In this document: in pieces, positions 7,385 through 16,496 of the stretch | Layout of the letters: the number at the start of each line of letters is the position of its first letter | How positions within the stretch are numbered: position 1 is the first letter of the stretch | The notes under the pieces: model-generated | Told to the model about the DNA's origin: nothing | Database searches by the model: none | Seen by the model: only the letters and a program-made list of their open reading frames with translations | Assembly (NCBI GenBank): GCA_019429275.1 | Contig: JAHYJC010000001.1 | Coordinates: 1 to 64,000, forward strand | Direction of reading: 5' to 3' | DNA length: 64,000 nucleotides | DNA from: Lentimicrobium sp. | GTDB lineage: Bacteria > Bacteroidota > Bacteroidia > Bacteroidales > Lentimicrobiaceae | Position numbers and translations under genes: made by a program

Positions 7385-8271
7385 TGGAACTTCAGAAAAG
7401 GGGTTATTTGTATGCTTTAATTGCAACCATTTGTGGTTCAATGGTCTACCTTTTCAGTAAAGCAGCTTTGAATCAGACTTCACTCGCTCAATTTGGTTTC
7501 TGGTGGTTTTCGCTTGCCATCCTTTGGAATTCATTAATGGCTGCTCATCCAAAAGGTGGCTTTAACATATCATCTTTAAAAAGAGGCGATTACAAAAATT
7601 TAATTTACATAGGCATCTTCGAAGTATTTGCAACAGTCAGTTTCTATGCTGCAATCTACATTACTGAGAACCCATCCATACCTTCATTTCTAAGAAACCT
7701 TGAATATTTGTTTGTAACTTTACTGGGAATCTGGTTGCTATCGGAGCGATTTAGCAAAACTACAGGAATAGGTGCTTTATTGATACTGACCGGTGCTTTC
7801 ATCATCAGTTTCCAAAATGCAGGTCTTTCAGGATTCATGTCATCAACTGCAGCGCTTATGCTTATTTCAACATCTTTTTATGCAATTCGCACACTTCTTG
7901 TGAAGAAAAATATCGGAGAATTAAGGCCTGTGGTACTGGCTTTAAACCGTGCCATTTTTATACTTATTGTCGCTATTTTATTTGTCGTTATCACCAAAGA
8001 ATCAATCATTATTTCAAAGAGTGCTTTCCTGAATATTTTGGCCGGATCATTTGTCGGGCCATTTCTTACATCCATATTTCAGTATTCAGCCTTGCGTTAT
8101 ACCCAGGCTTCAAGAACAGTTATTATTCAAAGTACCACGGGATTATTCGTCATTATTGGTTCTTTGATTATGTTTAGTAGTTTGCCCACCAATTCTCAGA
8201 TTGCCGGCGGATTGGTTACCATTGTAGGTGTAATACTCATGATGAAAAAGAAAAAAGATGCCGAGGTTTAA
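7384..8271 (+). CDS. EamA/DMT-family transporter
   Basis: 295 residues with ten predicted membrane helices arranged as two EamA repeats (about 5-140 and 150-290). The second repeat contains YSALRYTQASRTVIIQSTTG, typical of drug/metabolite transporters. The substrate cannot be read from sequence. Members export amino acids, nucleosides or other metabolites. Its ATG overlaps the kinase stop by one base, so it is translationally coupled to the vitamin-salvage genes. Coupling suggests, but does not prove, that it moves a related compound. Confidence 0.85.
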   Translation: MELQKRGYLYALIATICGSMVYLFSKAALNQTSLAQFGFWWFSLAILWNSLMAAHPKGGFNISSLKRGDYKNLIYIGIFEVFATVSFYAAIYITENPSIPSFLRNLEYLFVTLLGIWLLSERFSKTTGIGALLILTGAFIISFQNAGLSGFMSSTAALMLISTSFYAIRTLLVKKNIGELRPVVLALNRAIFILIVAILFVVITKESIIISKSAFLNILAGSFVGPFLTSIFQYSALRYTQASRTVIIQSTTGLFVIIGSLIMFSSLPTNSQIAGGLVTIVGVILMMKKKKDAEV

Positions 8272-8330
8272 TATTTTAAAAAATTGCAATTCCCTGAATA
8301 ACCGGTTTTCGGGTCAGAATCGCGAAAAAG

Positions 8331-8340
8331 TACATTTTTG
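8331..8340 (+). promoter_or_regulatory. Probable -7 region for the galactanase gene
   Basis: TACATTTTTG resembles the -7 box with two additional T residues and lies 36 bases before the ATG at 8377. Confidence 0.35.
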
Positions 8341-8376
8341 TAGTAATGTAAGCACCCATCATTAATTCAAAAAATA

Positions 8377-9471
8377 ATGGATCTAAATCGAATTGGATAT
8401 TATTTTATTTACTACAACATCCTTTTAGTGTTGATGCTTTTGTCGCAGGCCTGCGACAATAAAGATAAAGACGGGGTTGATCCTCCAAATGAAGCATTTG
8501 TTTTCAGGGCAGCCGACCTCTCCCACTTACCTGAAATTGAAGAAGCCGGTGTCGTTTTCTATAATCGCATTGGTGAACCTGAGGATATGCTTTCGACCCT
8601 GAAAAAGGCAGGGCTTAACACGGTAAGAATCAGGCTATGGCATAATCCGGCCGATGGAAGGTCAGGTTTTCAAGAGGTTAGTAGTTTTTCGGAAAAAGTC
8701 AGAAGCAAAGGCCTAAAAGTATGGCTCACAGTCCATTACTCCGACACCTGGGCTGATCCTGGTCATCAGGCAGTACCTGAAATGTGGAAAAACCTCGGCC
8801 TGAGCGAGCTTTCTGACAGTATTTATCAATATACAACCAGAATCATAACACAAATTAAACCCGATTTTATTCAGATAGGAAATGAAATCAATGGTGGAAT
8901 TTTATGGCCGGTCGGAAGATCATCCAACATGGTTAATTTTAAGGAATTGCTGAGATCAGGAGTAAAAGCAGTCAGAGATCAGGATAAAAACTGTAAAATC
9001 ATGATGCATTATGCCGGAATTAATGGCTCTGAATATCTTTTAAGTAATCTTCAAAGTATTGATTACGATATCGTTGGAATTTCATATTACCCATTCTGGC
9101 ATGGAAAAGATCTGGCAAAACTTGAGTCAGATCTTATAGCTTTGAGCAAAACATTGATTAAACCAATTGTGATCGCTGAGACTTCTTACCCGTTTACTTT
9201 AGGATGGAACGACTGGACAAACAATGTTATTGGTGAAACAGGACAGATTCTTCCTGACTATGCTGCTTCGGAAGAAGGACAAGCCGCATTTATGAATGAA
9301 ATGAAAAGAATCTCAACATCTTCTGCTCAACTGATTGGATTTTCTTATTGGGGCGGCGAATGGGTAGCCTTCAAAGGGCAGCAGGCAACCAATGGTTCCT
9401 CATGGGAAAATCAGGCATTTTATGACTTTTCTTTCAGGGCACTTCCGGTGATTGAGGTTTTTAGCGAATAA
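8377..9471 (+). CDS. Arabinogalactan endo-beta-1,4-galactanase (GH53) lipoprotein
   Basis: The 364-residue protein starts with a membrane signal ending in LSQAC, so it should be a surface or periplasmic lipoprotein. The rest is a GH53 (beta/alpha)8 barrel. The early GADLS-type motif is seen as RAADLSHLPEIE, and NTVRIRLWHNP and WLTVHYSDTWADPG follow. The acid/base Glu lies in QIGNEINGG, and the nucleophile Glu in VIAETSYPFT. GH53 enzymes cut beta-1,4-galactan side chains of pectin. The gene stands alone with no SusC/SusD pair nearby, so it is not part of a visible polysaccharide-utilisation locus. Catalytic residues look intact. Confidence 0.93.
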   Translation: MDLNRIGYYFIYYNILLVLMLLSQACDNKDKDGVDPPNEAFVFRAADLSHLPEIEEAGVVFYNRIGEPEDMLSTLKKAGLNTVRIRLWHNPADGRSGFQEVSSFSEKVRSKGLKVWLTVHYSDTWADPGHQAVPEMWKNLGLSELSDSIYQYTTRIITQIKPDFIQIGNEINGGILWPVGRSSNMVNFKELLRSGVKAVRDQDKNCKIMMHYAGINGSEYLLSNLQSIDYDIVGISYYPFWHGKDLAKLESDLIALSKTLIKPIVIAETSYPFTLGWNDWTNNVIGETGQILPDYAASEEGQAAFMNEMKRISTSSAQLIGFSYWGGEWVAFKGQQATNGSSWENQAFYDFSFRALPVIEVFSE

Positions 9472-9583
9472 TTCTAGAGAAAACCGGGATCATCAAAAAG
9501 AAGATTGCATACTAACAATTGGTTTTTAGGGCCATTAACATTTTTGATTTCTTACACTAACTTCAAATTAAATTTCTGACTTT

Positions 9584-10873
9584 ATGTCTATTTCAATTTC
9601 TCAACGGGCAAAATCCATAATTACTTTTATAAAGACTTTTTTCATACTGATTATTTTTTTTACCAGTTTCTCGGTTTTATCAAGCCTTATTCCTGACAAA
9701 GCGGTGAGAAATAACATTGAAAAAAGTATGAAATATGTTGAAAATCAACCAGATTATCCGCATATGATGATTTATGGGGATCACCACCGTCTGGATTATG
9801 CCATGGATGGAATGATCACAAATATTATTTATACCATTGATAATGAGGAACTTTTAAAATCAGCCTTTCTGGGCAGGTGCCGAATGAATGAAGACCCAAA
9901 CACTACGCACTGGAAACATGTGGTTTATAACATAGAGAACAAAAACCTGAAACCCAATGTAAATTATGCCCGATATTGGCATGGCAACTCCTTCTTTTTC
10001 AGAATATTATATTGGATCACCCATTATAATGAATTAAAATGGATCATTTATATATTGACTTCAGTATTAATTGTGCTTTTTGCTATACTACTACATCGTG
10101 AAACCGGAACTTTAAAGGCAATGGCATTACTCCTGGGACTTTTCTTTGTGAATATTTATGTAATGCAATTTTCAATGCAAATGTCGCCGGTACTCATTAT
10201 TTCTATCATCTCAAGTTTTTACCTGGTTAAAAATCTTAAAGTCGGTGGAAAAAAAACGGGTTTACTGTTTTTTATTACAGGCTCTGTTACAGCATATTTT
10301 GACTTGCTTACCGCTCCGGTTCTAACGCTTGGGATACCAATGCTACTTTGGGTTGAACTACAAAATGAAGATGATAGTACACAAAAGCAACTGATTTCCG
10401 GGTTTAAGAATCTGGTTGGTTTTGGTCTGCTTTGGCTAACAGGTTATGTGGCAAGTTGGACAATGAAAATAATAATTACAATACCGTTCGCTGAATTCGA
10501 TATAATTTCTGATGTTCTAAATCAGTTTAAACTTCGCTCAGGCACTCTGGGTCTCAGCAGAATTTCAGCAATTGAAGCCAATTTCAACCTGTTACCACTG
10601 GTGTTTATCAACATTTTGCTTATTATACCTGTAATCCTGAGTATTTTTTATTTCAGAAAAAAGGGAATATCTAAAGCTATCCTTTTCCTTTTAGTAGCAG
10701 CAATGCCATACCTTTGGTATTTTGGAGCTGCTGATCACTCCTATTTTCATAATTGGTTCACATACAGGGTACAAGCCGTTTCAATCAGCGGTGTATTCCT
10801 GGCAGCCATTAGTCTTGTAAACCGTGTAAAATTACTTGAGCATTATCATAAAATTTTCAGAATCAAAATCTGA
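9584..10873 (+). CDS. Polytopic membrane protein of unknown function
   Basis: 429 residues. An N-terminal helix (about 14-34) is followed by a hydrophilic, probably external region to about residue 145. That region contains repeated His/Tyr/Trp residues (YGDHHRLDYAMDGM, THWKHVV, YARYWHGNSFFFR). About eight further membrane helices follow. This layout, with a long first loop bearing acidic and aromatic residues, recalls GT-C type lipid-linked-sugar transferases, but I see no defining motif and do not claim that. It ends with a basic tail. It stands 110 bases after the galactanase and 230 bases before a glycosyltransferase on the same strand, so a role in surface glycans is possible. Confidence 0.7.
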   Translation: MSISISQRAKSIITFIKTFFILIIFFTSFSVLSSLIPDKAVRNNIEKSMKYVENQPDYPHMMIYGDHHRLDYAMDGMITNIIYTIDNEELLKSAFLGRCRMNEDPNTTHWKHVVYNIENKNLKPNVNYARYWHGNSFFFRILYWITHYNELKWIIYILTSVLIVLFAILLHRETGTLKAMALLLGLFFVNIYVMQFSMQMSPVLIISIISSFYLVKNLKVGGKKTGLLFFITGSVTAYFDLLTAPVLTLGIPMLLWVELQNEDDSTQKQLISGFKNLVGFGLLWLTGYVASWTMKIIITIPFAEFDIISDVLNQFKLRSGTLGLSRISAIEANFNLLPLVFINILLIIPVILSIFYFRKKGISKAILFLLVAAMPYLWYFGAADHSYFHNWFTYRVQAVSISGVFLAAISLVNRVKLLEHYHKIFRIKI

Positions 10874-11105
10874 ACAAGTAATTACTTTTAAAATTATAAT
10901 TTAACGTAACTCTTCCTGCATCAACTCACTCATCGGCTTTCTAACCACAGAAAAATACCAGCAATTCTTAAGTATAGCAACTGGAGTCTGGAGCACTTAA
11001 CAGCTCAAACATACTAAAACGTAATAAATCAGAAACACATAACCTTGAAACAAGATTCCTTAGAATTCCATATCTTTACAAACCTCAATAAAAAGCATTC
11101 ATCGC

Positions 11106-13073
11106 ATGAAACTTTCGGTTGTAATTGTTAACTACAACGTTAAATATTTTCTTGAACAATGTCTTCATTCTGTTGAGGCTGCTATAAAAAATATTGATGC
11201 TGAGGTCTTTGTAGTTGACAACAATTCAGTTGACGGATCCATTGAAATGGTCGCCGAAAAGTTTTCATGGGTAAAACTTATTGCAAATAAAAGTAATACA
11301 GGCTTTTCAAAAGCCAACAATCAGGCAATTAATGATGCAAAAGGCGAATATATTTTGCTGCTGAACCCTGATACAATTGTTGAACTTGACACCTTCACCC
11401 GCTCGTTAGAATTTATGGATTCCCATCCCGATGCCGGTGGATTGGGCATCAAAATGGTTGATGGCAGCGGAAAATTCCTTCCAGAATCAAAACGGGGATT
11501 ACCAACGCCCAAAGTGGCATTTTACAAAATTTTCGGATTTTCAGCACTTTTCCCAAAATCAAAGATTTTCGGGCAGTACCACCTCGGTTACCTGAACAAT
11601 GAAGAAACCCATGTGGTGGATGTGCTTTCCGGTGCCTACATGATGCTCCGGCGCCAGGCGCTGGAAAAAACCGGTTTGCTTGATGAAACTTTCTTTATGT
11701 ATGGTGAAGATATCGATTTAAGCTACCGAATAACCAAATCCGGCTACAATAACTACTATTATCCGGGAGCAAGAATTATTCATTACAAAGGCGAAAGCAC
11801 TAAAAAGTCCAGCATCAACTACGTTTTCGTATTTTACAACGCAATGGTGATTTTTGCAAAAAAACATTTTTCGCAAAAAAATGCACGCATTGTCTCTTTT
11901 CTCATTCACATTGCCATTTACCTTCGTGCAGGAATTTCAGTAATTTACAGACTACTCAAATCCGTTCTCCTGCCGCTGGCCGATGCTGCAGTTTTATATG
12001 CAGGATCTCTTCTTATTGTTGACTATTGGGAATCAAATGTTACGTATACCATTGGAGGGCATTATCCAACCTTGTTCTTGTTCGGGCTATTGCCTGCCTA
12101 TGTTATCATTTGGCTCTTTTCAGTGCTGGTTGCTGGTGGATATGACAAACCCCTGAACCTCAGAAAGATATTTACCGGAATTTTTGCAGGTACCGTTGTT
12201 ATTCTGGTATTTTACGCATTGCTCCCATCCACTTTCAGATTCTCGAGGGCAATCATAATGCTTTCAGGCATGTGGGGGCTGCTTTCAATGACCGGAATAA
12301 GATTGTTGCTTCATTTTGCAGGGTTTAAAAACTACCGCCTCGGTTACAATGAAAACCGAAGATTTGCAATTATTGGGAACAGCGAAGAATCGGAAAGAGT
12401 TGCCGATTTACTTCGGAAAAGTTTAACGAATACAGGGTTTATCGGCCTGGTTTCAATGTCAGAAAAAACTGAAAAAACCAACGGAACCATCGGCGTAATA
12501 TCTAACATCCGAGACATCATCAGCATTTACAAAATTGACGAAGTGCTTTTCTGCGCCAGAGATATACCGGCTAATCAGATTATTGACACCATGACTCAGC
12601 TTAGCGATCTGGAGGTTGAATTTAAAATTGCTCCGCCTGAAAGCCTTTCAATCATAGGTTCAAATTCGATAAGTACTACTGGTGATCTTTACGTAATTGA
12701 AATAAATTCAATAAACAGAAGAAACAATATGAGGAACAAGCGATTGTTCGACATGGGTTCAGCCATGCTCCTGCTGCCTTTTTCTCCTGTGCTAATGTGG
12801 ATCATGAGAAATCCGGGTGGATTTGTAGTTAATATTTTCAGGGTTCTGTCAGGATGGAGAACATGGGTAGGCTACGGACAACTTCCGACGAATTCAACCA
12901 GTCTGCCACCAATTCGGAAAGGGGTGTTAAATCCTAAAGATGCACTGAAAATTAACAACATTGATCAGGATACTGCAGTGAGGCTAAGCATGCTCTATGC
13001 ACGCGATTACAGGTTATCAAGCGATATAAATATTTTTCTGAAGGCTTTTCGCCACTTGGGGCGCAAGGTTTAA
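11106..13073 (+). CDS. GT2 glycosyltransferase fused to a degenerate sugar-phosphate-transferase-like region
   Basis: 655 residues in three parts. Residues 1-250 are a rhamnosyl/GT2-type domain with SVVIVNYNVKYFLEQCL, VFVVDNNSVDGS, LLLNPDTIVE and FFMYGEDIDLSYR, all intact. Residues about 275-410 hold several membrane helices. Residues 420-540 look like the CoA-binding-like Rossmann domain of polyprenyl glycosylphosphotransferases (RRFAIIGNSEESERVADLL). A short end part begins KRLFDMGSAMLLLPFSPV, like the entry helix of the Bac_transf catalytic domain, and keeps a WVGY-type motif. It lacks the acidic catalytic core, so the last part should be inactive. The protein probably adds sugars to a lipid-linked glycan at the inner membrane. 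Confidence 0.85.
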   Translation: MKLSVVIVNYNVKYFLEQCLHSVEAAIKNIDAEVFVVDNNSVDGSIEMVAEKFSWVKLIANKSNTGFSKANNQAINDAKGEYILLLNPDTIVELDTFTRSLEFMDSHPDAGGLGIKMVDGSGKFLPESKRGLPTPKVAFYKIFGFSALFPKSKIFGQYHLGYLNNEETHVVDVLSGAYMMLRRQALEKTGLLDETFFMYGEDIDLSYRITKSGYNNYYYPGARIIHYKGESTKKSSINYVFVFYNAMVIFAKKHFSQKNARIVSFLIHIAIYLRAGISVIYRLLKSVLLPLADAAVLYAGSLLIVDYWESNVTYTIGGHYPTLFLFGLLPAYVIIWLFSVLVAGGYDKPLNLRKIFTGIFAGTVVILVFYALLPSTFRFSRAIIMLSGMWGLLSMTGIRLLLHFAGFKNYRLGYNENRRFAIIGNSEESERVADLLRKSLTNTGFIGLVSMSEKTEKTNGTIGVISNIRDIISIYKIDEVLFCARDIPANQIIDTMTQLSDLEVEFKIAPPESLSIIGSNSISTTGDLYVIEINSINRRNNMRNKRLFDMGSAMLLLPFSPVLMWIMRNPGGFVVNIFRVLSGWRTWVGYGQLPTNSTSLPPIRKGVLNPKDALKINNIDQDTAVRLSMLYARDYRLSSDINIFLKAFRHLGRKV

Positions 13074-13175
13074 GAGAATTAAAACCTTTTTAACCTTAAT
13101 TTGTTAAATAGTCCAGTTAATGAAACTCAAGCTTTAGTCCCGGCCACAGGTCTACCCAATAAATATAAAATTGAA

Positions 13176-14474
13176 ATGGCAAAATTTGAAGTTATAATGC
13201 CCAAACTGGGCGAAAGTATTATTGAAGCAACCATCACAAAATGGTTAAAAAATCCGGGTGATCGCATTGAAGAAGACGATCCGATTGTTGAAATAGCTAC
13301 TGATAAAGTGGATTCTGAAATTCCTTCACCGGTCGAAGGAAAAATGATTCAGGTTCTTTTCAATGAAGGCGACATAGTTCCGGTTGGAAAAATTATAGCT
13401 GTAATTGAAACTGATCCAGATACAGAAACCGAGGTAGTCAAAGAAGTTACAGAATCGAAAAAGGAATTATCACCAGCTCCTAAAGTTGACTCTGCAATTA
13501 AAGAGGTCATGGTGGAAATAGAAAGTACTTCCGACAGATTTTATTCGCCTTTGGTAAGGAATATTGCTAAAACAGAAGGCATTGCGCAATCTGAACTCGA
13601 TAAAGTTCAGGGTACCGGCAAGGATGGAAGGGTAACCAAGGATGACCTGATGGCATACCTAAAGAACCGCGGCCCACAAACTGCTTCGATACCTGCACCC
13701 AAGGCTCAGGCACCCACACCACAAACATTTGTACAACCAACTGCTGTTCCTGTATTTTCTGGTCCTGGTGACGAGATCGTTGAGATGGACCGAATGCGTA
13801 AACTCATTGCCGACCATATGGTGATGTCGGTAAAAGTTTCCCCGCATGTAACCTCATTTATTGAAGTTGATGTCACCAATATTGTGAAGTGGCGCGATAA
13901 GGTAAAAGACGACTTCCTGAAGCGCGAAAAAGAAAAAATAACCTTCACCCCGATTTTTATTGAAGCAGCAACTCAGGCACTTAAAGATTTTCCTGGCGTA
14001 AATGCTTCGGTTGATGGATACAAGGTAATTTTGCGTAAAAACATTAATATAGGCATGGCTGCCGCACTGCCAAATGGGAATCTTATTGTACCTGTAATTA
14101 AAAATGCAGATCAGAAAAATCTGATTGGCCTTGCAAAAGATGTTAACAGCCTCGCCAACAAAGCCCGCACAAACAAACTTGAACCTGATGATATATCAGG
14201 CGGCACTTTCACCATTACCAACCTTGGAACCTTTGGCAGCATTACCGGCTCACCGATCATTAATCAGCCTCAGGTAGCTATTCTGGGTATTGGTGTAATC
14301 AAGAAAAAGCCTGTTGTTCTGGAAACTCCTGAAGGTGATGTCATTGCCATTCGCCACATGATGATTCTTTCACTCAGTTACGACCACAGAACAGTTGATG
14401 GTGCCCTGGGAGGAATGTATCTGCAGCGGATGCAGCAACTTCTTGAAAGTTTCGACATCAATCGGGTAATCTAA
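13176..14474 (+). CDS. Dihydrolipoamide acyltransferase (E2) of a 2-oxo acid dehydrogenase complex
   Basis: 432 residues from the ATG at 13176 (MAKFEVIMPKLGES). A longer frame back to 13101 would add non-conserved residues. The domains are an N-terminal lipoyl domain with the lipoylated Lys in IATDKVDSE, an E3-binding domain near residues 120-160 (SPLVRNIAKTEGI), a Pro/Ala-rich linker and the catalytic domain with the SYDHRTVDGA active-site motif. It transfers acyl groups from lipoate to CoA. Whether the substrate is pyruvate, 2-oxoglutarate or a branched-chain 2-oxo acid cannot be told. E1 and E3 genes are not adjacent. It ends at a clear terminator. Confidence 0.92.
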   Translation: MAKFEVIMPKLGESIIEATITKWLKNPGDRIEEDDPIVEIATDKVDSEIPSPVEGKMIQVLFNEGDIVPVGKIIAVIETDPDTETEVVKEVTESKKELSPAPKVDSAIKEVMVEIESTSDRFYSPLVRNIAKTEGIAQSELDKVQGTGKDGRVTKDDLMAYLKNRGPQTASIPAPKAQAPTPQTFVQPTAVPVFSGPGDEIVEMDRMRKLIADHMVMSVKVSPHVTSFIEVDVTNIVKWRDKVKDDFLKREKEKITFTPIFIEAATQALKDFPGVNASVDGYKVILRKNINIGMAAALPNGNLIVPVIKNADQKNLIGLAKDVNSLANKARTNKLEPDDISGGTFTITNLGTFGSITGSPIINQPQVAILGIGVIKKKPVVLETPEGDVIAIRHMMILSLSYDHRTVDGALGGMYLQRMQQLLESFDINRVI

Positions 14475-14497
14475 TCTCAAAAAAGGCTTAATTTCGC

Positions 14498-14527
14498 AGC
14501 ACCACAGCCTTTGCTATGGTGCTTTTT
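14498..14527 (+). terminator. Terminator after the E2 gene
   Basis: AGCACCACAG pairs with CTATGGTGCT (one mismatch), with a 6-base loop and a run of six T residues. Its end lies just before the ATG at 14543 and overlaps an earlier possible start at 14516, which argues against that start. Confidence 0.85.
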
Positions 14528-14542
14528 TATTTAGATAGCATT

Positions 14543-15364
14543 ATGAAACTAAATCTCACTAAACCCTTAGCTGTTTTTGATCTGGAAACTACGGGAACAA
14601 ATGTAGGATCAGACAGAATCGTAGAAATAAGTATTATAAAAATTCACCCTGATGGCAGGGAAGAAACGCTGACCCGGCGCGTAAATCCGGGCATTCCTAT
14701 TCCCGCGGAGGTTACGGCTATTCATGGCATCAATGATGAAGATGTAAAAAATGAGCCTCAATTTGCAGCTTTAGCTCCCCTGATTAATCAGTTTCTGGCC
14801 AATTGCGATTTGGGAGGATTTAACTCCAACAAATTTGATATTCCCCTGCTTGTTGAAGAGTTTTTAAGGGCTGATATTGATTTCGACGTCAAAAGCCGGA
14901 AGTTTGTTGATGTACAGAATATTTTTCATAAGATGGAACCCCGCACTTTGAAAGCCGCCTATAAGTTTTATTGCAACAAGGACATTGTGAATGCGCACTC
15001 AGCCGAAGCTGATACCCGGGCAACTTATGAAGTTTTACTGTCGCAACTTCAACGCTACGAAGGAGTTGAATACACCGATAAGGATGGAAAAATCACAACT
15101 CCGGTAGTAAATGATGTCAGAATGCTTCATGATTTCTCTTTTCAAAGCCGAAATGTTGACCTTGTCGGACACATCATCTACAACGAAAAGAATCAGGAAG
15201 TCTTTAATTTTGGAAAATATAAAGGCAAACCTGTTGAAGAAATTTTCAGCCATGAGCCCTCCTATTATGACTGGATGATGAAAGCCGACTTTCCCCTCTT
15301 CACAAAAAAAATAATCACATCAATAAAACTGAGAGGATTTAACAAAAGTTCTGTGAAAATTTAA
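14543..15364 (+). CDS. DnaQ-like 3'-5' exonuclease with C-terminal ExoX-like tail
   Basis: 273 residues from the ATG at 14543. The exonuclease fold covers about residues 1-180. ExoI is AVFDLETTGTNVGSDRIVEI, ExoII is GGFNSNKFDIPLL, and ExoIII is NAHSAEADTRATYEV (HxAxxD form). This is a DEDDh nuclease. The C-terminal part (FNFGKYKGKPVEEI, ending in a PSYYDWMM block) is the small domain found after such exonucleases in this phylum and in ExoX-like proteins. Likely roles are proofreading or repair of DNA ends. The gene starts right after a terminator and is followed by an FAH-family gene. Confidence 0.88.
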   Translation: MKLNLTKPLAVFDLETTGTNVGSDRIVEISIIKIHPDGREETLTRRVNPGIPIPAEVTAIHGINDEDVKNEPQFAALAPLINQFLANCDLGGFNSNKFDIPLLVEEFLRADIDFDVKSRKFVDVQNIFHKMEPRTLKAAYKFYCNKDIVNAHSAEADTRATYEVLLSQLQRYEGVEYTDKDGKITTPVVNDVRMLHDFSFQSRNVDLVGHIIYNEKNQEVFNFGKYKGKPVEEIFSHEPSYYDWMMKADFPLFTKKIITSIKLRGFNKSSVKI

Positions 15365-15436
15365 CCTGGATTTGTAAAAATCCGTGTTTTGTAAGAAAAT
15401 TCAGCATTTTATTCATTGATTACATAACCGTTAGCT

Positions 15437-16048
15437 ATGAAAATAATTTGTATTGGTCGCAATTATTCAGAGCATGCGAAAGAACTGAACAATCCTTTAC
15501 CTGCCGAACCTGTTTTTTTTATGAAGCCTGAATCGGCCCAGTTGCGGAATAATCTGCCGTTTTTTTATCCTGAATTTTCAAAAGACATTCATTATGAGGT
15601 TGAACTGGTGCTTCACGTCAACAAAGTAGGTCGCAATATTCAGGAAAAATTTGCACACACCTATTTCGATGGAATCGGGGTTGGTATAGATTTTACTGCC
15701 CGCGACCTGCAGCAGAAAGCCAAAGAAAAGGGGCTTCCATGGGAGATGGCCAAGGCTTTTGACTTCTCAGCCCCAGTGAGCAGCTTTCTCCCCCTGGATT
15801 TATTTGCAAACCTCAACAATATTTCATTCGGGCTTTTTAAAAACGGCGAGTTGGTTCAGAATGGAAATTCAAAAGATATGATTTTCTCGTTCAACACAAT
15901 TATTGCTTATGTTTCAAGGTTTGTAACCCTTAAACAAGGGGATTATATTTTTACAGGTACTCCGGCCGGAGTAGGGCCTGTTAAAATTGGAGACAAACTT
16001 GAAGCATTTATCGAAAATGAAAAATTACTGCTCTGCAATATCAGGTAA
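15437..16048 (+). CDS. Fumarylacetoacetate hydrolase (FAH) family protein
   Basis: 203 residues forming one FAH fold. The family marks are IICIGRNYSEHAKELN, the metal-binding Glu pair in HYEVELVLHV, the GIGVGIDFTARDLQ segment, and GDYIFTGTPAGVGPV near the end. Members act as acylpyruvate hydrolases or oxaloacetate decarboxylases with a divalent metal. The exact substrate cannot be read from the sequence. There is no operon context that narrows it. It faces the DUF721/RecF genes convergently across about 107 bases. Confidence 0.9.
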   Translation: MKIICIGRNYSEHAKELNNPLPAEPVFFMKPESAQLRNNLPFFYPEFSKDIHYEVELVLHVNKVGRNIQEKFAHTYFDGIGVGIDFTARDLQQKAKEKGLPWEMAKAFDFSAPVSSFLPLDLFANLNNISFGLFKNGELVQNGNSKDMIFSFNTIIAYVSRFVTLKQGDYIFTGTPAGVGPVKIGDKLEAFIENEKLLLCNIR

Positions 16049-16155
16049 ATTTTTTTATACAGAATATTGAATATCAATCAGGTAATGAATTTTGTGAACA
16101 TTTGAAACTTTTGTCCGGGCTTTTTAACTTTCTATATTTTTGAGTTGAAAATTCA

Positions 16156-16452
16156 CTATACAAAAGCAATATCATCAATTACGTCAGATCCGGCAGCCTT
16201 ATTCAACGATTTAATCAGTTTGGTGCGGGCATACCCAAGTTCCTCGCGAAGGGCCGGAGAATTCAGTTTTACATATAAAATCCTATGTTTAATATACAAG
16301 TGAGTTGTATCCCGGGCAATCATTTTTCCGACCACACTATCCCAAAAACCAATGACTCGTGCCTGATTCAGTTTATCGCTGATGCGGTATGTACTGATCA
16401 ACTCCTCAATTACATCTTTCAGCGACTGGTTATTCGATGTCCGTTTTACCAT
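16156..16452 (-). CDS. DUF721 (DciA-like) protein
   Basis: 98 residues with the DUF721 pattern: an N-terminal helix, the WDSVVGKMIARDT segment, the YIKHRILYVKLNSPALREEL block and a basic C-terminal helix. DciA proteins load or recruit the replicative helicase DnaB in bacteria without DnaC. The gene lies 44 bases after recF and so probably in the same transcript, a common arrangement in this phylum. The family is clear, but the role in helicase loading here is inferred. Confidence 0.85.
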   Translation of the reverse strand: MVKRTSNNQSLKDVIEELISTYRISDKLNQARVIGFWDSVVGKMIARDTTHLYIKHRILYVKLNSPALREELGYARTKLIKSLNKAAGSDVIDDIAFV

Positions 16453-16496
16453 GAAAGTTTCTTTATCATTTGACTTCTAAATTTTTCCTCAAAATT

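Noticed and set aside
13101-13175. N-terminal extension of the E2 gene
   Set aside because: The conserved lipoyl domain begins at MAKFEVIMPKLGES (13176); the 25 extra residues look non-coding.
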